Translations under genes and position numbers: made by a program
Source: Rhodobacterales bacterium 52_120_T64
Lineage (GTDB): Bacteria; Pseudomonadota; Alphaproteobacteria; Rhodobacterales; Rhodobacteraceae
Assembly: GCA_002162875.1 (NCBI GenBank)
Contig: MABA01000021.1
Span: forward strand, 186,001-250,000
Reading direction: 5' to 3'
Length of the DNA: 64,000 nucleotides
Notes under the pieces: generated by a model
The model's database searches: none
What the model was told of the DNA's origin: nothing
Seen by the model: the letters and a program-made list of their open reading frames with translations, nothing else
Shown: piece by piece, positions 37,547 through 46,152 of the stretch
Position numbering within the stretch: position 1 is the first letter of the stretch
Layout of the letters: the number at the start of each line of letters is the position of its first letter

Positions 37547-37654
37547 GAGGTAACACCAGTAAATAGCGTGTTCATCGGAGTAGCCTTTTCAAGTTTGCCC
37601 GAATCTGGGTAGGAATAGTTGACCTATTTATATTGGTTGAATGTGTTGATGTCT

Positions 37655-37693
37655 GTTGCTAAGAAATCAGCAACCCGTTGCATTTTTTGCAAC
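37655..37693. promoter_or_regulatory. Twin GTTGC/GCAAC inverted repeats; candidate LysR operator
   Basis: GTTGCT-N8-AGCAAC (37655-37674) is followed three bases later by GTTGC-N7-GCAAC (37677-37693). Both lie in the 179-base region between divergent nirB and the LysR gene. Two adjacent palindromes sharing the same half-site are typical of LysR-type recognition and activation sites. The link to the neighbouring regulator is inferred. Confidence 0.6.
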
Positions 37694-37725
37694 ACCGATA
37701 AATCTAGGCAGGACATGTTGAAGCC

Positions 37726-38628
37726 ATGCGACACTTACTGGTTCTTAAGTATATTGAAAAAATTGCCAGAACCGGATCGCTGAGAAGCGCTGCGGAAGAG
37801 TTGGGGATTACACCCTCTGCCCTCAATCGCAGGATATTAGGGGTCGAAGAAGAGTTGGGCGTCGAGATATTCGAGCGCCATCCGTCTGGATTACGCCCAA
37901 ACATTGCTGGTGAAATCCTTCTCAAATACATCCGTGATCAAATCGCCGACATGGATCATGTTAAATCTCGGATCGCAGATCTGTCAGGTATGCGTGCTGG
38001 CCATATTAACATCGCCACAACCCGCGAAGTTGTTCAATTCTTCTTGCCTGCACTGCTAAAACGCCACTTGGCAGAATTTCCTGCCGTAACTTTTGGGGTC
38101 AACTTGTGTGAGCGCGGAGAAGCAGAAACCTCGCTTCTAGACAACACAAATGACATCGCCATCGTATTTGAACCGATCAGGATGAAGGAATTTCAAACCG
38201 TTTATTCGGGCGCTCAAGACCTATTTTGTATCATGTCAGAAGAACATCCGCTTGCAGCTAAGAAACAGCTACGAATATATGACTGCGTAGACTTCCCATT
38301 ATTGCTTCCAAAGCATCCCGAAGGCATCCGTCAAGTGCTGGACGCGGCAGCGGCAAAGGTCGGGGTAAGTTTGGATCCGGCGTTGGAATCCAACAGCCTC
38401 GACTTATTACGGCTTATGTCGCAGGACAGTGAAGCAGTTAGCTTCAGTCTCGGAATTAATATGAGGCCTGATTTGAAGAAAGATCGGCTAGCGTCCGTCC
38501 CAGTGGACATCAAAGGAATTCCTGGCGGTGTCCTCGTCGCTGGATATCTGCGCGGGCGAACGCTACCTGTTGCTGCCGCTAGGTTTTTAGAAAATGTAAA
38601 CATAGAACTCACGAAGCGGTTTTCCTGA
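37726..38628 (+). CDS. LysR-family regulator divergent from nirB
   Basis: A 300-residue LysR protein. The helix-turn-helix covers about residues 5-60 (ARTGSLRSAAEELGITPSAL, NRRILGVEEELGVEIFER) and the effector domain about 90-295. It reads away from the nitrate-assimilation operon across a region with twin palindromes, so it is the likely operon regulator. That would be an alternative to NasTS or NtrBC control, although those cannot be excluded. The gene could also serve another target. Confidence 0.85.
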   Translation: MRHLLVLKYIEKIARTGSLRSAAEELGITPSALNRRILGVEEELGVEIFERHPSGLRPNIAGEILLKYIRDQIADMDHVKSRIADLSGMRAGHINIATTREVVQFFLPALLKRHLAEFPAVTFGVNLCERGEAETSLLDNTNDIAIVFEPIRMKEFQTVYSGAQDLFCIMSEEHPLAAKKQLRIYDCVDFPLLLPKHPEGIRQVLDAAAAKVGVSLDPALESNSLDLLRLMSQDSEAVSFSLGINMRPDLKKDRLASVPVDIKGIPGGVLVAGYLRGRTLPVAAARFLENVNIELTKRFS

Positions 38629-38665
38629 TTCCAATAGTTTGTGGTTCAGGAGCATCTCACTTTTT

Positions 38666-39538
38666 TCAACGCTTCCTCATCAACTTTTTCAGCATTGCAT
38701 TGAACAGTTCCATTTTCTTAATCCGAGGGGAATCGTGCCGATATATCGTAGAAATCACTCTTTGCTCCGACAAATCTGGGAGCGGGATCAACCGGAGTTT
38801 TCTTGTTGGGGTGTTGAGCCCACCCCAATCAGGCATAATGGAAACTCCAAGGCCTTCGCCAACAAGATATGCAATGGTTTCCGGACTATCGAGAACGCTG
38901 ATCACATTCGGTTTTAGGCCTTTTCGGTCAAGATATTTTTGAATGATCAGCCCACCCCAGGACGTAGGATCATAAGCGATGAACGGCTCTGTGCGCAGCA
39001 TGCTCTCGGGCGTGGTACTGGCGCTATCTGGCGTGATTAAAACCAAAGGCTCGCGGTACAGGGCTTCGATAAATAACAATTTTTCTGTTGTCGGCGGTGA
39101 CACGATAACCGCCAAATCCAAATCTCCGTCTGTTACCTGCCTATGCAGTTCCTTTGATGTTCCTGGAAACAAATGGATTTGCATCTGCGGATATCCTTGG
39201 GTTACCTCTCGGATTGCCGAAGAGACCAAACCCGTCAGAGCCGTCGAAATCGCCCCGACACGTAGAACACCTGACAAACCTTTAGGATCCCATCCAAACT
39301 CCAGATCCTGACACTTCAAGACAATTTCTCGCATCTGAGGTAGCAGTTGGATGCAGGACTCTGTTGGTCTGGCCTTGTGGCCGGTTCTTATCAGCAGTTC
39401 TGTATTAAGGTCAGATTCCAACGTCCTGATCCTTTGCCCAATAGCAGCAGGGGTAAGATTAAGCGAGCGGGCTGCCTCGGCGATTGAGCCATGCTCAATG
39501 ACGGCTATCAAACTTTGAAGAAATCGACTATCCAACAC
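38666..39538 (-). CDS. LysR-family regulator divergent from class V aminotransferase
   Basis: A 290-residue LysR protein with a typical N-terminal HTH (VIEHGSIAEAARSLNLTPAA, IGQRIRTLESDLNTELLIR) and effector-binding domain. It is divergent from the aminotransferase at 39632 with 93 bases between. In that gap TTTAGG (39545-39550) and CCTAAA (39569-39574) form an inverted pair that may be its operator. It converges on the nirB-linked LysR gene. Likely target: the aminotransferase gene (inference). Confidence 0.86.
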   Translation of the reverse strand: MLDSRFLQSLIAVIEHGSIAEAARSLNLTPAAIGQRIRTLESDLNTELLIRTGHKARPTESCIQLLPQMREIVLKCQDLEFGWDPKGLSGVLRVGAISTALTGLVSSAIREVTQGYPQMQIHLFPGTSKELHRQVTDGDLDLAVIVSPPTTEKLLFIEALYREPLVLITPDSASTTPESMLRTEPFIAYDPTSWGGLIIQKYLDRKGLKPNVISVLDSPETIAYLVGEGLGVSIMPDWGGLNTPTRKLRLIPLPDLSEQRVISTIYRHDSPRIKKMELFNAMLKKLMRKR

Positions 39539-39631
39539 TTTTCCTTTAGGTTATAGAAACCATTACATCCTAAAAGGTTTGAAGTTCAGGTGCTAGGGTT
39601 GTGTTCAATCTTATCGCATCAAGGAAATCAG

Positions 39632-40885
39632 ATGCTGGGAACTAACGAAAACCTAATTAACGAAGTCCGCGAGCGGTTCGCCCATGTCGATGCCTGCCCT
39701 TTTCAGGGTGAACGCATTTTCTTTGAAAATGCGGGTGGTGCGCTGACACTGAAATCGGTTGTTTCACGCACGACCGAATACGCCGCGATTCCCGATAATC
39801 AGGGCCGCGATAACCCTGCCTCGCATGAACTGGTGCGGGTTATTGATCAGGCCCGCAAGGATATGCACTTGTTCCTTAATGCTTCATCCGGGCAAGTGTT
39901 CTTTGGTGAGAGTGGTACCGAAGTATTGTTCAGGATGATCAGCGCGGCTTGTCTCGGGACCACACCGGGTGGCAACGTTGTTAGCTCGACCGTGGAACAT
40001 CCGGCCACGCGCAGCGCGGCGATACGTTGGGCCGAAATCGCGGGGAAAGAATTGATCGCCGTTGTCCATAATGATGCAACGGGTGATGTCACAGCGCAGA
40101 ATTATTCGGACGTTGTGAATAAAGACACACGCGTAGCAACCATACTTCACACCTCTCCGGTCACCGGCATCGGAAATGATGTTGCCGAAATTAGCCGAGT
40201 GATCCGTGCTGTGGCACCCGATTGCATTATCATTGTCGACGGCATCCAACATGCCGCACATGGCCTGCTCGATATCGATAGCTATGATATCGACGGTTAT
40301 GCGATTTCTCCATACAAGATGTTTTCGCGCCATGGCTATGCCGTTGGTTGGATTTCCGACCGGTTGACGGACGTGCCTCACAATGCGTTGAAGAATGGTC
40401 CGGCGAAACAATGGGAACTGGGAACCCGCGACACTGGCGCTTATGCAACTTTATCAGAAGTTATTCGCTATTTCGAATGGCTGGGTTCTGAGGTTTCTGA
40501 AGAAAGCGAGCCGCGAGCGAAAATTGTGGCCGCAGGGCAGGCCATCTTAGCGCATGAAAAGACCCTGACGGACGCGATGCTACACGGTACTGGAAATCAA
40601 AAGGGATTAGCGGAAATGGAGGGTGTCTTGGTGCTTGCCGGTATTGAAAACCCACACCGCGAGGGGCTGGTCTCCTTTTCGATAGACGGGCGGAACGCTG
40701 TAGATATCGTTGCATATCTAAATGACCAAGGAATACGCACCCACGTACGCAAAGCCGACCACTACTCGGGTAATATCCTAACTCCACTTAAGCAGGCTAG
40801 CTGTGTCCGGGTTTCGTTCTGCCATTATAATACTGAACAGGAAGTATCCCGACTTTTGAGCGCAGTGGCGTCATTCATAGCATAA
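39632..40885 (+). CDS. Class V aminotransferase, cysteine desulfurase-like
   Basis: About 417 residues from the ATG at 39632, which has AAGGA seven bases upstream; the frame runs back to a GTG at 39590 without such support. It is a fold-type I PLP enzyme: FFENAGGAL N-terminal motif, STVEHPATRSA for PLP stacking, VDGIQHAAHG as the Asp-x-x-Gln segment, and the Schiff-base lysine in ISPYKMFSRHG (near residue 230). The family includes cysteine desulfurases, selenocysteine lyases and isopenicillin-N-epimerase-like enzymes. No SUF or ISC genes are near. The substrate is unknown; control is probably by the divergent LysR gene. Confidence 0.8.
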   Translation: MLGTNENLINEVRERFAHVDACPFQGERIFFENAGGALTLKSVVSRTTEYAAIPDNQGRDNPASHELVRVIDQARKDMHLFLNASSGQVFFGESGTEVLFRMISAACLGTTPGGNVVSSTVEHPATRSAAIRWAEIAGKELIAVVHNDATGDVTAQNYSDVVNKDTRVATILHTSPVTGIGNDVAEISRVIRAVAPDCIIIVDGIQHAAHGLLDIDSYDIDGYAISPYKMFSRHGYAVGWISDRLTDVPHNALKNGPAKQWELGTRDTGAYATLSEVIRYFEWLGSEVSEESEPRAKIVAAGQAILAHEKTLTDAMLHGTGNQKGLAEMEGVLVLAGIENPHREGLVSFSIDGRNAVDIVAYLNDQGIRTHVRKADHYSGNILTPLKQASCVRVSFCHYNTEQEVSRLLSAVASFIA

Positions 40886-40961
40886 CCGATGTAGAAATCA
40901 GTTGAAACTTGACCAACCGTACGGTCATTGAGACGCGCTGAATTGTGAGTTCAGTCAGATT

Positions 40962-40991
40962 GAGAGCCGCGAAACTTAACTCGCGGCTCTC
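40962..40991. terminator. Perfect 11-bp hairpin between convergent genes
   Basis: GAGAGCCGCGA (40962-40972) pairs with TCGCGGCTCTC (40981-40991) around an eight-base loop. It lies between the aminotransferase and the convergent YghU-type GST gene and probably ends both transcripts. The T-tract is weak on either side. Confidence 0.6.
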
Positions 40992-41017
40992 TTGCGACTT
41001 CTCGTCGTATAATGCCG

Positions 41018-41884
41018 CTAAGAAACCTCAACCGCAATTTTGTCTTGCGTGCGCAACTCAAAATCCGATGCATCATGACGTTCGTGCAACTGCCCTTCAA
41101 GCGGACCCCAAGTGCGATTAACCATACGACCGCGTTGAACCGCGGGACGGGCCAAGATTTCATCTGCCCAACGGCGCAGGTTCTTATAGCTTTCCACTTG
41201 CAGAAACTCGCCTGCACCATATGCGGCGCCCAACACCAAGTTTCCGTACCAAGGCCATGTGGCCATGTCAGCAATACTGTATTCATCACCGCCCAGAAAG
41301 CGGTGTTCGGCTAGTTCGCGATCCAACACATCCATCTGCCGCTTGGTTTCCATAGTGAAGCGATCGATAGGATATTCGAATTTTTCGGGAGCGTAGGCGT
41401 AAAAGTGACCGAACCCACCACCCAGATAGGGTGCCGAGCCTTGCAGCCAGAAAAGCCAATTCAATACCTCGGCACGTTTGCCACCATCTTCGGGCAAGAA
41501 ACGCCCGAATTTCTCGGCGAGGTACAGAAGGATCGCCCCGCTTTCAAACACACGGCTACCGGTATCCGTGTCTAAAAGCGCTGGTATTTTCGAATTGGGA
41601 TTAACCGCCACGAAGCCTGACGAAAATTGCTCGCCTTCGCCAATATTGATCAAATGGGCGTCATACTCTGCACCCGTTTCGCCAAGAGCCACAAGCTCCT
41701 CCAGCAGGATTGTAACCTTTTGCCCGTTGGGCGTGCCAAGCGAGTAAAGCTGCAAAGGGTGCTCTCCTTGCCGAAGTTCGGCGTCATGTGTCGCACCAGC
41801 AATTGGTCGGTTGATCTTGGACCATTCGCCACCGTTTTCAGTATCCCACGTCCAAACTTTGGGAGGTGTGTAGCTATCTAGCAT
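41018..41884 (-). CDS. yghU: YghU-type glutathione S-transferase / disulfide-bond reductase
   Basis: A 288-residue GST of the Nu class. Typical are the N-terminal extension with W-T-W-D, LYSLGTPNGQKVTILLEEL (about residues 45-63), NPNSKIPALLD and FESGAILLYLAEKFG in the thioredoxin-like domain, and the LNWLFWLQGSAPYLGGGFGH helix. YghU enzymes reduce organic peroxides and disulfides with two glutathiones. It follows the DsbA/FrnE-like gene on the same strand with a 57-base gap, so the two may be one redox operon. Confidence 0.9.
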   Translation of the reverse strand: MLDSYTPPKVWTWDTENGGEWSKINRPIAGATHDAELRQGEHPLQLYSLGTPNGQKVTILLEELVALGETGAEYDAHLINIGEGEQFSSGFVAVNPNSKIPALLDTDTGSRVFESGAILLYLAEKFGRFLPEDGGKRAEVLNWLFWLQGSAPYLGGGFGHFYAYAPEKFEYPIDRFTMETKRQMDVLDRELAEHRFLGGDEYSIADMATWPWYGNLVLGAAYGAGEFLQVESYKNLRRWADEILARPAVQRGRMVNRTWGPLEGQLHERHDASDFELRTQDKIAVEVS

Positions 41885-41941
41885 ATTCTGTCTCTTTCGT
41901 GATCGATTAGAAGCGCCACCGGGCGCGAAATGAGTGTTTGT

Positions 41942-42586
41942 TCAACCGCCGGTTCGGGCGATTTTGTCGAGTATCTGTGTAAAGTTTTCGACCCCTTGAG
42001 CACCCGACACCAAATGCTGTTGGTCAAATATTACGGCAGGCACACCCCGAATACCTTTTTGTGTCCAAAAGTTCTGCATCCGGCGCACTTCCGACGCAAA
42101 ACGCTGGTCCACTAAAACCTCTAATGCCTCGTTACGGTCCAACCCGATATCCGCAGCTATATCGGCCAATACATTAATATCCGAAAGGTTGCGTCGATTT
42201 GTGAAATGCGCCGTGAACAACGCTTGCTTGGCATCATGCTCACGCCCTTGGGTGTCAGCCCAGTGAATGAGCTGATGAGCATTAAAGGTGTTGTGCATGC
42301 GCATGTTCTCGGCGAAGCGAAAGTCAAACCCTAGGTCGGCTCCAATAGAGGTCATCTGTCGTCGACTTTCTTCGGATTGCTCGGGGGTAGTGCCGTATTT
42401 TTCGATGATGTGTTCACGCACGTTTTGCCCCTCGGGCGGCATGTCCGGATTGAGCTCAAACGGGTGCCAGTGAATTTCATGCGCTGTATCGGTCGCTTCA
42501 AGCGCGGTTATCAATTGACGGTATCCAATGATGCACCAAGGGCACATCACATCCGAGACGATGTCGATACGTAGGGGCGTGTTCAT
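41942..42586 (-). CDS. DsbA-family FrnE-like oxidoreductase
   Basis: About 214 residues from the ATG at 42586 (MNTPLRIDIVSDV), with AAGGA upstream; the frame extends to 42667 without a better start. The thioredoxin-like CXXC motif is CPWC (SDVMCPWCIIG, near residue 15), and the inserted helical domain and cis-proline region (GIRGVPAVIFDQQHLVSGAQ) match the 2-hydroxychromene isomerase/FrnE group. It has no signal peptide, so it acts in the cytoplasm in dithiol-disulfide exchange. It is grouped with the GST gene downstream. Confidence 0.85.
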   Translation of the reverse strand: MNTPLRIDIVSDVMCPWCIIGYRQLITALEATDTAHEIHWHPFELNPDMPPEGQNVREHIIEKYGTTPEQSEESRRQMTSIGADLGFDFRFAENMRMHNTFNAHQLIHWADTQGREHDAKQALFTAHFTNRRNLSDINVLADIAADIGLDRNEALEVLVDQRFASEVRRMQNFWTQKGIRGVPAVIFDQQHLVSGAQGVENFTQILDKIARTGG

Positions 42587-42830
42587 GGAGTTTGGTTCCT
42601 TGGGAAGCAATCTAGTGTCGTTCCAGTTCACATGGGGACAGTGACGTCCCCTTGCAACCACAACCACGTAACATTGAAATCAAAAATTAATATAATGGGA
42701 TAGTCAACATCCACATCCTCGGACTCGTGGCCGAGGCGAACGCCCGACCTATCGCTGGCACAAATATGCCCACAAGCTTTAAATCATCGTCAGTCCTAAA
42801 GCGGAAAGGTAATATCGCGCGAAACCACGG

Positions 42831-43694
42831 TCAGACAGAGTTTTCATTCTGTACACAGACCGCCATCAAACGGTAGACGATTTGTGCCGCGGTGAAGTCC
42901 CAAGCTGTGTTGCCGTTTGGTGCCAGCTCGACCACATCTAACCCTACGCAGCGTCGCCCCTTCAAAGCGTGTTCAACAAGATGAAGCGCCTGATAATAGT
43001 TCAGCCCCCCTGGCACGGGTGTACCGGTGGCTGGCATTACTGAGGGATCCAGTCCATCTACATCAAAACTGATATAAATCAGTTCAGGGAAATTTTGCGG
43101 AAGATCGACTGCGTGGATGCTTCCGGTGACCAGTTCTTCAGCATCCACGTGAAAGACACCGTTGTGAACGCGGCTCTCGACTTCTTGCGCGCTAAGTGCG
43201 CGCACGCCGAACTGCGCCAGCCTGATCCCCTCATGGACCAGTAGATGCATGACTGAAGCGTGCGAATGTTTTTCCCCTTGATAGGCCACGCGTAGATCGG
43301 CGTGCGCGTCAATCTGCACAATGCCAATCGGTCGATCCAGTGCACGGGACACGCCCATCACTGCGCCGTAGCTAAGGGAATGTTCCCCGCCGAGCGTTAC
43401 CGGTATTTTGCCCGCGCGCACTGTGGCCTCAGTCCGCTTGGCAAGGCGCTCCATAACCTCGGGCATCGAGCCATCACAATTCAAAGGCTGTTCTGTAAGT
43501 ATACCCTCTGCACAGGGTTCGACCCCATTGCACAAACGCTCAAGCTCGTTCGAAGCCTCTATAATCGCCTCCGGCCCCTTGGCGGTTCCAGCGCCATATG
43601 ACACGGTTCGCTCCAGCGGGACCGGAATAACGCGGAAGTGCGCCTTTTCGGAACGCTCGGATGCCGTCAACTCGCTGTCCAGAAAAATGCTCAT
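42831..43694 (-). CDS. speB: Agmatinase (ureohydrolase family)
   Basis: A 287-residue ureohydrolase. The manganese-site motifs are GGEHSLSYG, DAHADLR (with H in QIDAHADL) and SFDVDGLDPSVMPATGTPVPG, all intact. It converts agmatine to putrescine and urea. The start overlaps the decarboxylase stop by four bases (43691-43694). Arginase or guanidinobutyrase are sequence alternatives, but co-localisation with arginine decarboxylase favours agmatinase. Confidence 0.9.
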   Translation of the reverse strand: MSIFLDSELTASERSEKAHFRVIPVPLERTVSYGAGTAKGPEAIIEASNELERLCNGVEPCAEGILTEQPLNCDGSMPEVMERLAKRTEATVRAGKIPVTLGGEHSLSYGAVMGVSRALDRPIGIVQIDAHADLRVAYQGEKHSHASVMHLLVHEGIRLAQFGVRALSAQEVESRVHNGVFHVDAEELVTGSIHAVDLPQNFPELIYISFDVDGLDPSVMPATGTPVPGGLNYYQALHLVEHALKGRRCVGLDVVELAPNGNTAWDFTAAQIVYRLMAVCVQNENSV

Positions 43695-44878
43695 GATAGT
43701 CGTTCCTTGAAATCGTCATATCCAAACTGCCTCACTATTCGCAAATTATCCGTCACGCTGTTCCACAAGACAATCGAGGGCAGTGGCACGCCGTTGAATG
43801 TATTGGTCTTAACCATCGAGTAGTGGGCCTGATCGAGAAACGCGAAGCGGTCTCCGCATTCCAACGGGTGATCCAGAGTATAATCCCCGATCACATCTCC
43901 TGCCAAACACGAGGGACCACCGAAGCGGTATGTGTGGCCTACTTTTACCTCGTTTATCATGGCTGGACGATACGGGGCTTCGATAACGTCGGGCATATGA
44001 CAAGTTGCCGAGATATCAGTGATAGCAAGGTTCATTCCATTCTTCGGCAGGTCGAGAACCTCGCCAACCAGAATACCGGCATCCAACGCGACAGCTTCTC
44101 CGGGTTCCAGATAAACATCGACACCGTATTTGGCGCGGATATCTTTGATAAACGAGATCAAAGCCTCGCGATCATAGTCATCACGGGTGATGTGATGCCC
44201 ACCACCAAAATTCAGCCACTTTATCCCCTCCATGAAAGGGGCGAGCTTCGGTTCAACTGCGGTCCACGTCCGCGCCAACGGTTCGAAGCCCTGCTCGCAA
44301 AGGGTATGCATGTGCAAACCATCTATGCTTTCCAGAATTTCGTGCGTAAGTTGGCTGACCGGCGTTCCCAGACGCGAACACGGTGCGCAAGGATCATATT
44401 TCGCGATTTCGCCTTCCGAGTGTTCCGGGTTAATGCGAAGCCCGACCTGTTTGCCTGCCGTCTGGCATTTAGCAATGTAACGGTTCTTTTGTGAGGGACT
44501 ATTAAAGATAATATGGTCGGAAAGACTGATGATATCGTCAATTTCGCTGCTTTTATAACCTGCACAAAAAGTAACAACTTCACCGCCAAACTCTTCGCGC
44601 GCAAGCCGCGCCTCGTATAGACCACTCGCGCAAGTGCCGCCCAGGTGTTGACGTATCAGAGGGGCAATTGAGTACATTGAAAACGCTTTCAGCGCCGCCA
44701 GAACGTGCGCACCTGATTGCTCAGCCACATCTGCGAGAATGGTAAGATTTCGTTCAATTGCTATTTCGTCGACCACGAAAGCCGGCGTCGGGACGCGGTT
44801 AAGATCAAAATTGCGAAAAGCACCGGGGTCACCGGCTTGAGTAGCCATCATATCAGACATCGCATTCTCCAGTGACAT
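43691..44878 (-). CDS. nspC: Carboxy(nor)spermidine decarboxylase
   Basis: A 395-residue fold-type III PLP decarboxylase. The PLP lysine lies in AALKAFSMYS (near residue 64), and later motifs are HTLCEQGFEPLARTW, KWLNFGGGHHITRDDY, VYLEPGEAVA and GPSCLAGDV with its conserved cysteine. It removes CO2 from carboxyspermidine (or carboxynorspermidine) to give spermidine (or norspermidine). It follows the dehydrogenase by 40 bases and is coupled to agmatinase. Confidence 0.93.
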   Translation of the reverse strand: MSLENAMSDMMATQAGDPGAFRNFDLNRVPTPAFVVDEIAIERNLTILADVAEQSGAHVLAALKAFSMYSIAPLIRQHLGGTCASGLYEARLAREEFGGEVVTFCAGYKSSEIDDIISLSDHIIFNSPSQKNRYIAKCQTAGKQVGLRINPEHSEGEIAKYDPCAPCSRLGTPVSQLTHEILESIDGLHMHTLCEQGFEPLARTWTAVEPKLAPFMEGIKWLNFGGGHHITRDDYDREALISFIKDIRAKYGVDVYLEPGEAVALDAGILVGEVLDLPKNGMNLAITDISATCHMPDVIEAPYRPAMINEVKVGHTYRFGGPSCLAGDVIGDYTLDHPLECGDRFAFLDQAHYSMVKTNTFNGVPLPSIVLWNSVTDNLRIVRQFGYDDFKERLS

Positions 44879-44918
44879 GGGCGGGGGATGCAGCCCGGCG
44901 TTTCCACCGGACCTAATC

Positions 44919-46130
44919 TTAGAAGTTTACGGGTTCGTCCAGTTTATGCACCTGCCAAGGCAGGCCATTGCTGTTCAGCATATCCATGAAGTCATCTGGG
45001 TCCAACTGCTCCATATTCCATACACCGGGTTTTGACCAATTGCCGTTCAGCACTTGTGCTGCGCCGATCATGGCCGGAACGCCTGTGGTATAGCTTACTG
45101 CTTGGCTGCCCACTTCGCGGAAGCATTCCTCGTGATCACAGATGTTGTAGATGTAATAAGTAGCTTCGCCAGAACCATCCAGCGCTTCGCCAGTTGCTAT
45201 ATCACCGATACAGGCCTTGCCTTTTGTTTCTTCCGCCAGATCGCCGGGATCAGGCAAAAGGGTTGTCAAAAACTGGATCGGAATGATTTCGACGCCGTTA
45301 TGCATCACCGGGTCGATGCGGGTCATCCCAATGTTTTCCAGCACCTTGGCGTGGGTGATGTAGGCGTCGCCGAAGGTCATCCAGAAGCGGGCGCGCTCGA
45401 TCTCCGCGAAGTGGGTCGATAGGCTTTCCAACTCTTCGTGATACATCAGGTACATATTCCGTGGGCCAATTCCCGGGAAGTCGAATTCGACCTTGTGGGT
45501 CATGGCAGGACTTGCCTTCCAAACTCCGTCTTCCCAATGACGGGCTTCTTGCAACACTTCACGCAGGTTAATTTCGGGGTTGAAATTGGTGGCAAATGCC
45601 TGATCGTTCGAGCCGCCATTAGCGTCCAGAATATCAATCTGGCGGATAGTTTTCAGCTTGTGTTTTTTCAGCCAAGTCGCGAACACGCTGGTCACGCCTG
45701 GATCAAAACCCGACCCAAGAATAGCAGTAAGGCCTGCTTCTTTGAACTTGTCCTGATAGGCCCACTGCCAGTGGTATTCAAACTTGGCCACGTCTTCAGG
45801 TTCGTAGTTTGCGGTGTCCAGATAGTTGCATCCTGCCTCAAGACAGGCGTCCATCAGAACAAGGTCTTGATAGGGCAAGGCAAGGTTCACAAGAAGCTCG
45901 GCACCGGTTTCACGAATAAGCGCGACGGTAGCAGCCACGTCCATCGCATCCAGGGCGGCGGTCTTGATCTCGACTCCGGTGCGCTCTTTCACACTCGCGG
46001 CAATCGCATCGCATTTGGATTTGGTCCGGCTCGCCAATGTGATATCCGTAAAAATATCGGCATTCATCGCCATTTTGTGTACCGAAGCGTGGCTTACGCC
46101 GCCAGCGCCAACGACAAGTATTTTGCTCAT
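44919..46130 (-). CDS. Carboxyspermidine dehydrogenase (saccharopine dehydrogenase-like)
   Basis: About 403 residues from the ATG at 46130, which follows AGGAGAACC by six bases; the frame extends to 46196 within the upstream gene. The Rossmann motif ILVVGAGGVSHASVHKMA (residues 3-20) and the saccharopine-dehydrogenase fold (ILGSGFDPGVTSVFA, IDILDANGG) fit CASDH. This enzyme joins putrescine to aspartate semialdehyde with NADPH to form carboxyspermidine. Neighbouring decarboxylase and putrescine-forming genes support the assignment over lysine metabolism. Confidence 0.92.
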   Translation of the reverse strand: MSKILVVGAGGVSHASVHKMAMNADIFTDITLASRTKSKCDAIAASVKERTGVEIKTAALDAMDVAATVALIRETGAELLVNLALPYQDLVLMDACLEAGCNYLDTANYEPEDVAKFEYHWQWAYQDKFKEAGLTAILGSGFDPGVTSVFATWLKKHKLKTIRQIDILDANGGSNDQAFATNFNPEINLREVLQEARHWEDGVWKASPAMTHKVEFDFPGIGPRNMYLMYHEELESLSTHFAEIERARFWMTFGDAYITHAKVLENIGMTRIDPVMHNGVEIIPIQFLTTLLPDPGDLAEETKGKACIGDIATGEALDGSGEATYYIYNICDHEECFREVGSQAVSYTTGVPAMIGAAQVLNGNWSKPGVWNMEQLDPDDFMDMLNSNGLPWQVHKLDEPVNF

Positions 46131-46152
46131 AGTGGTTCTCCTCTTACCGGAA

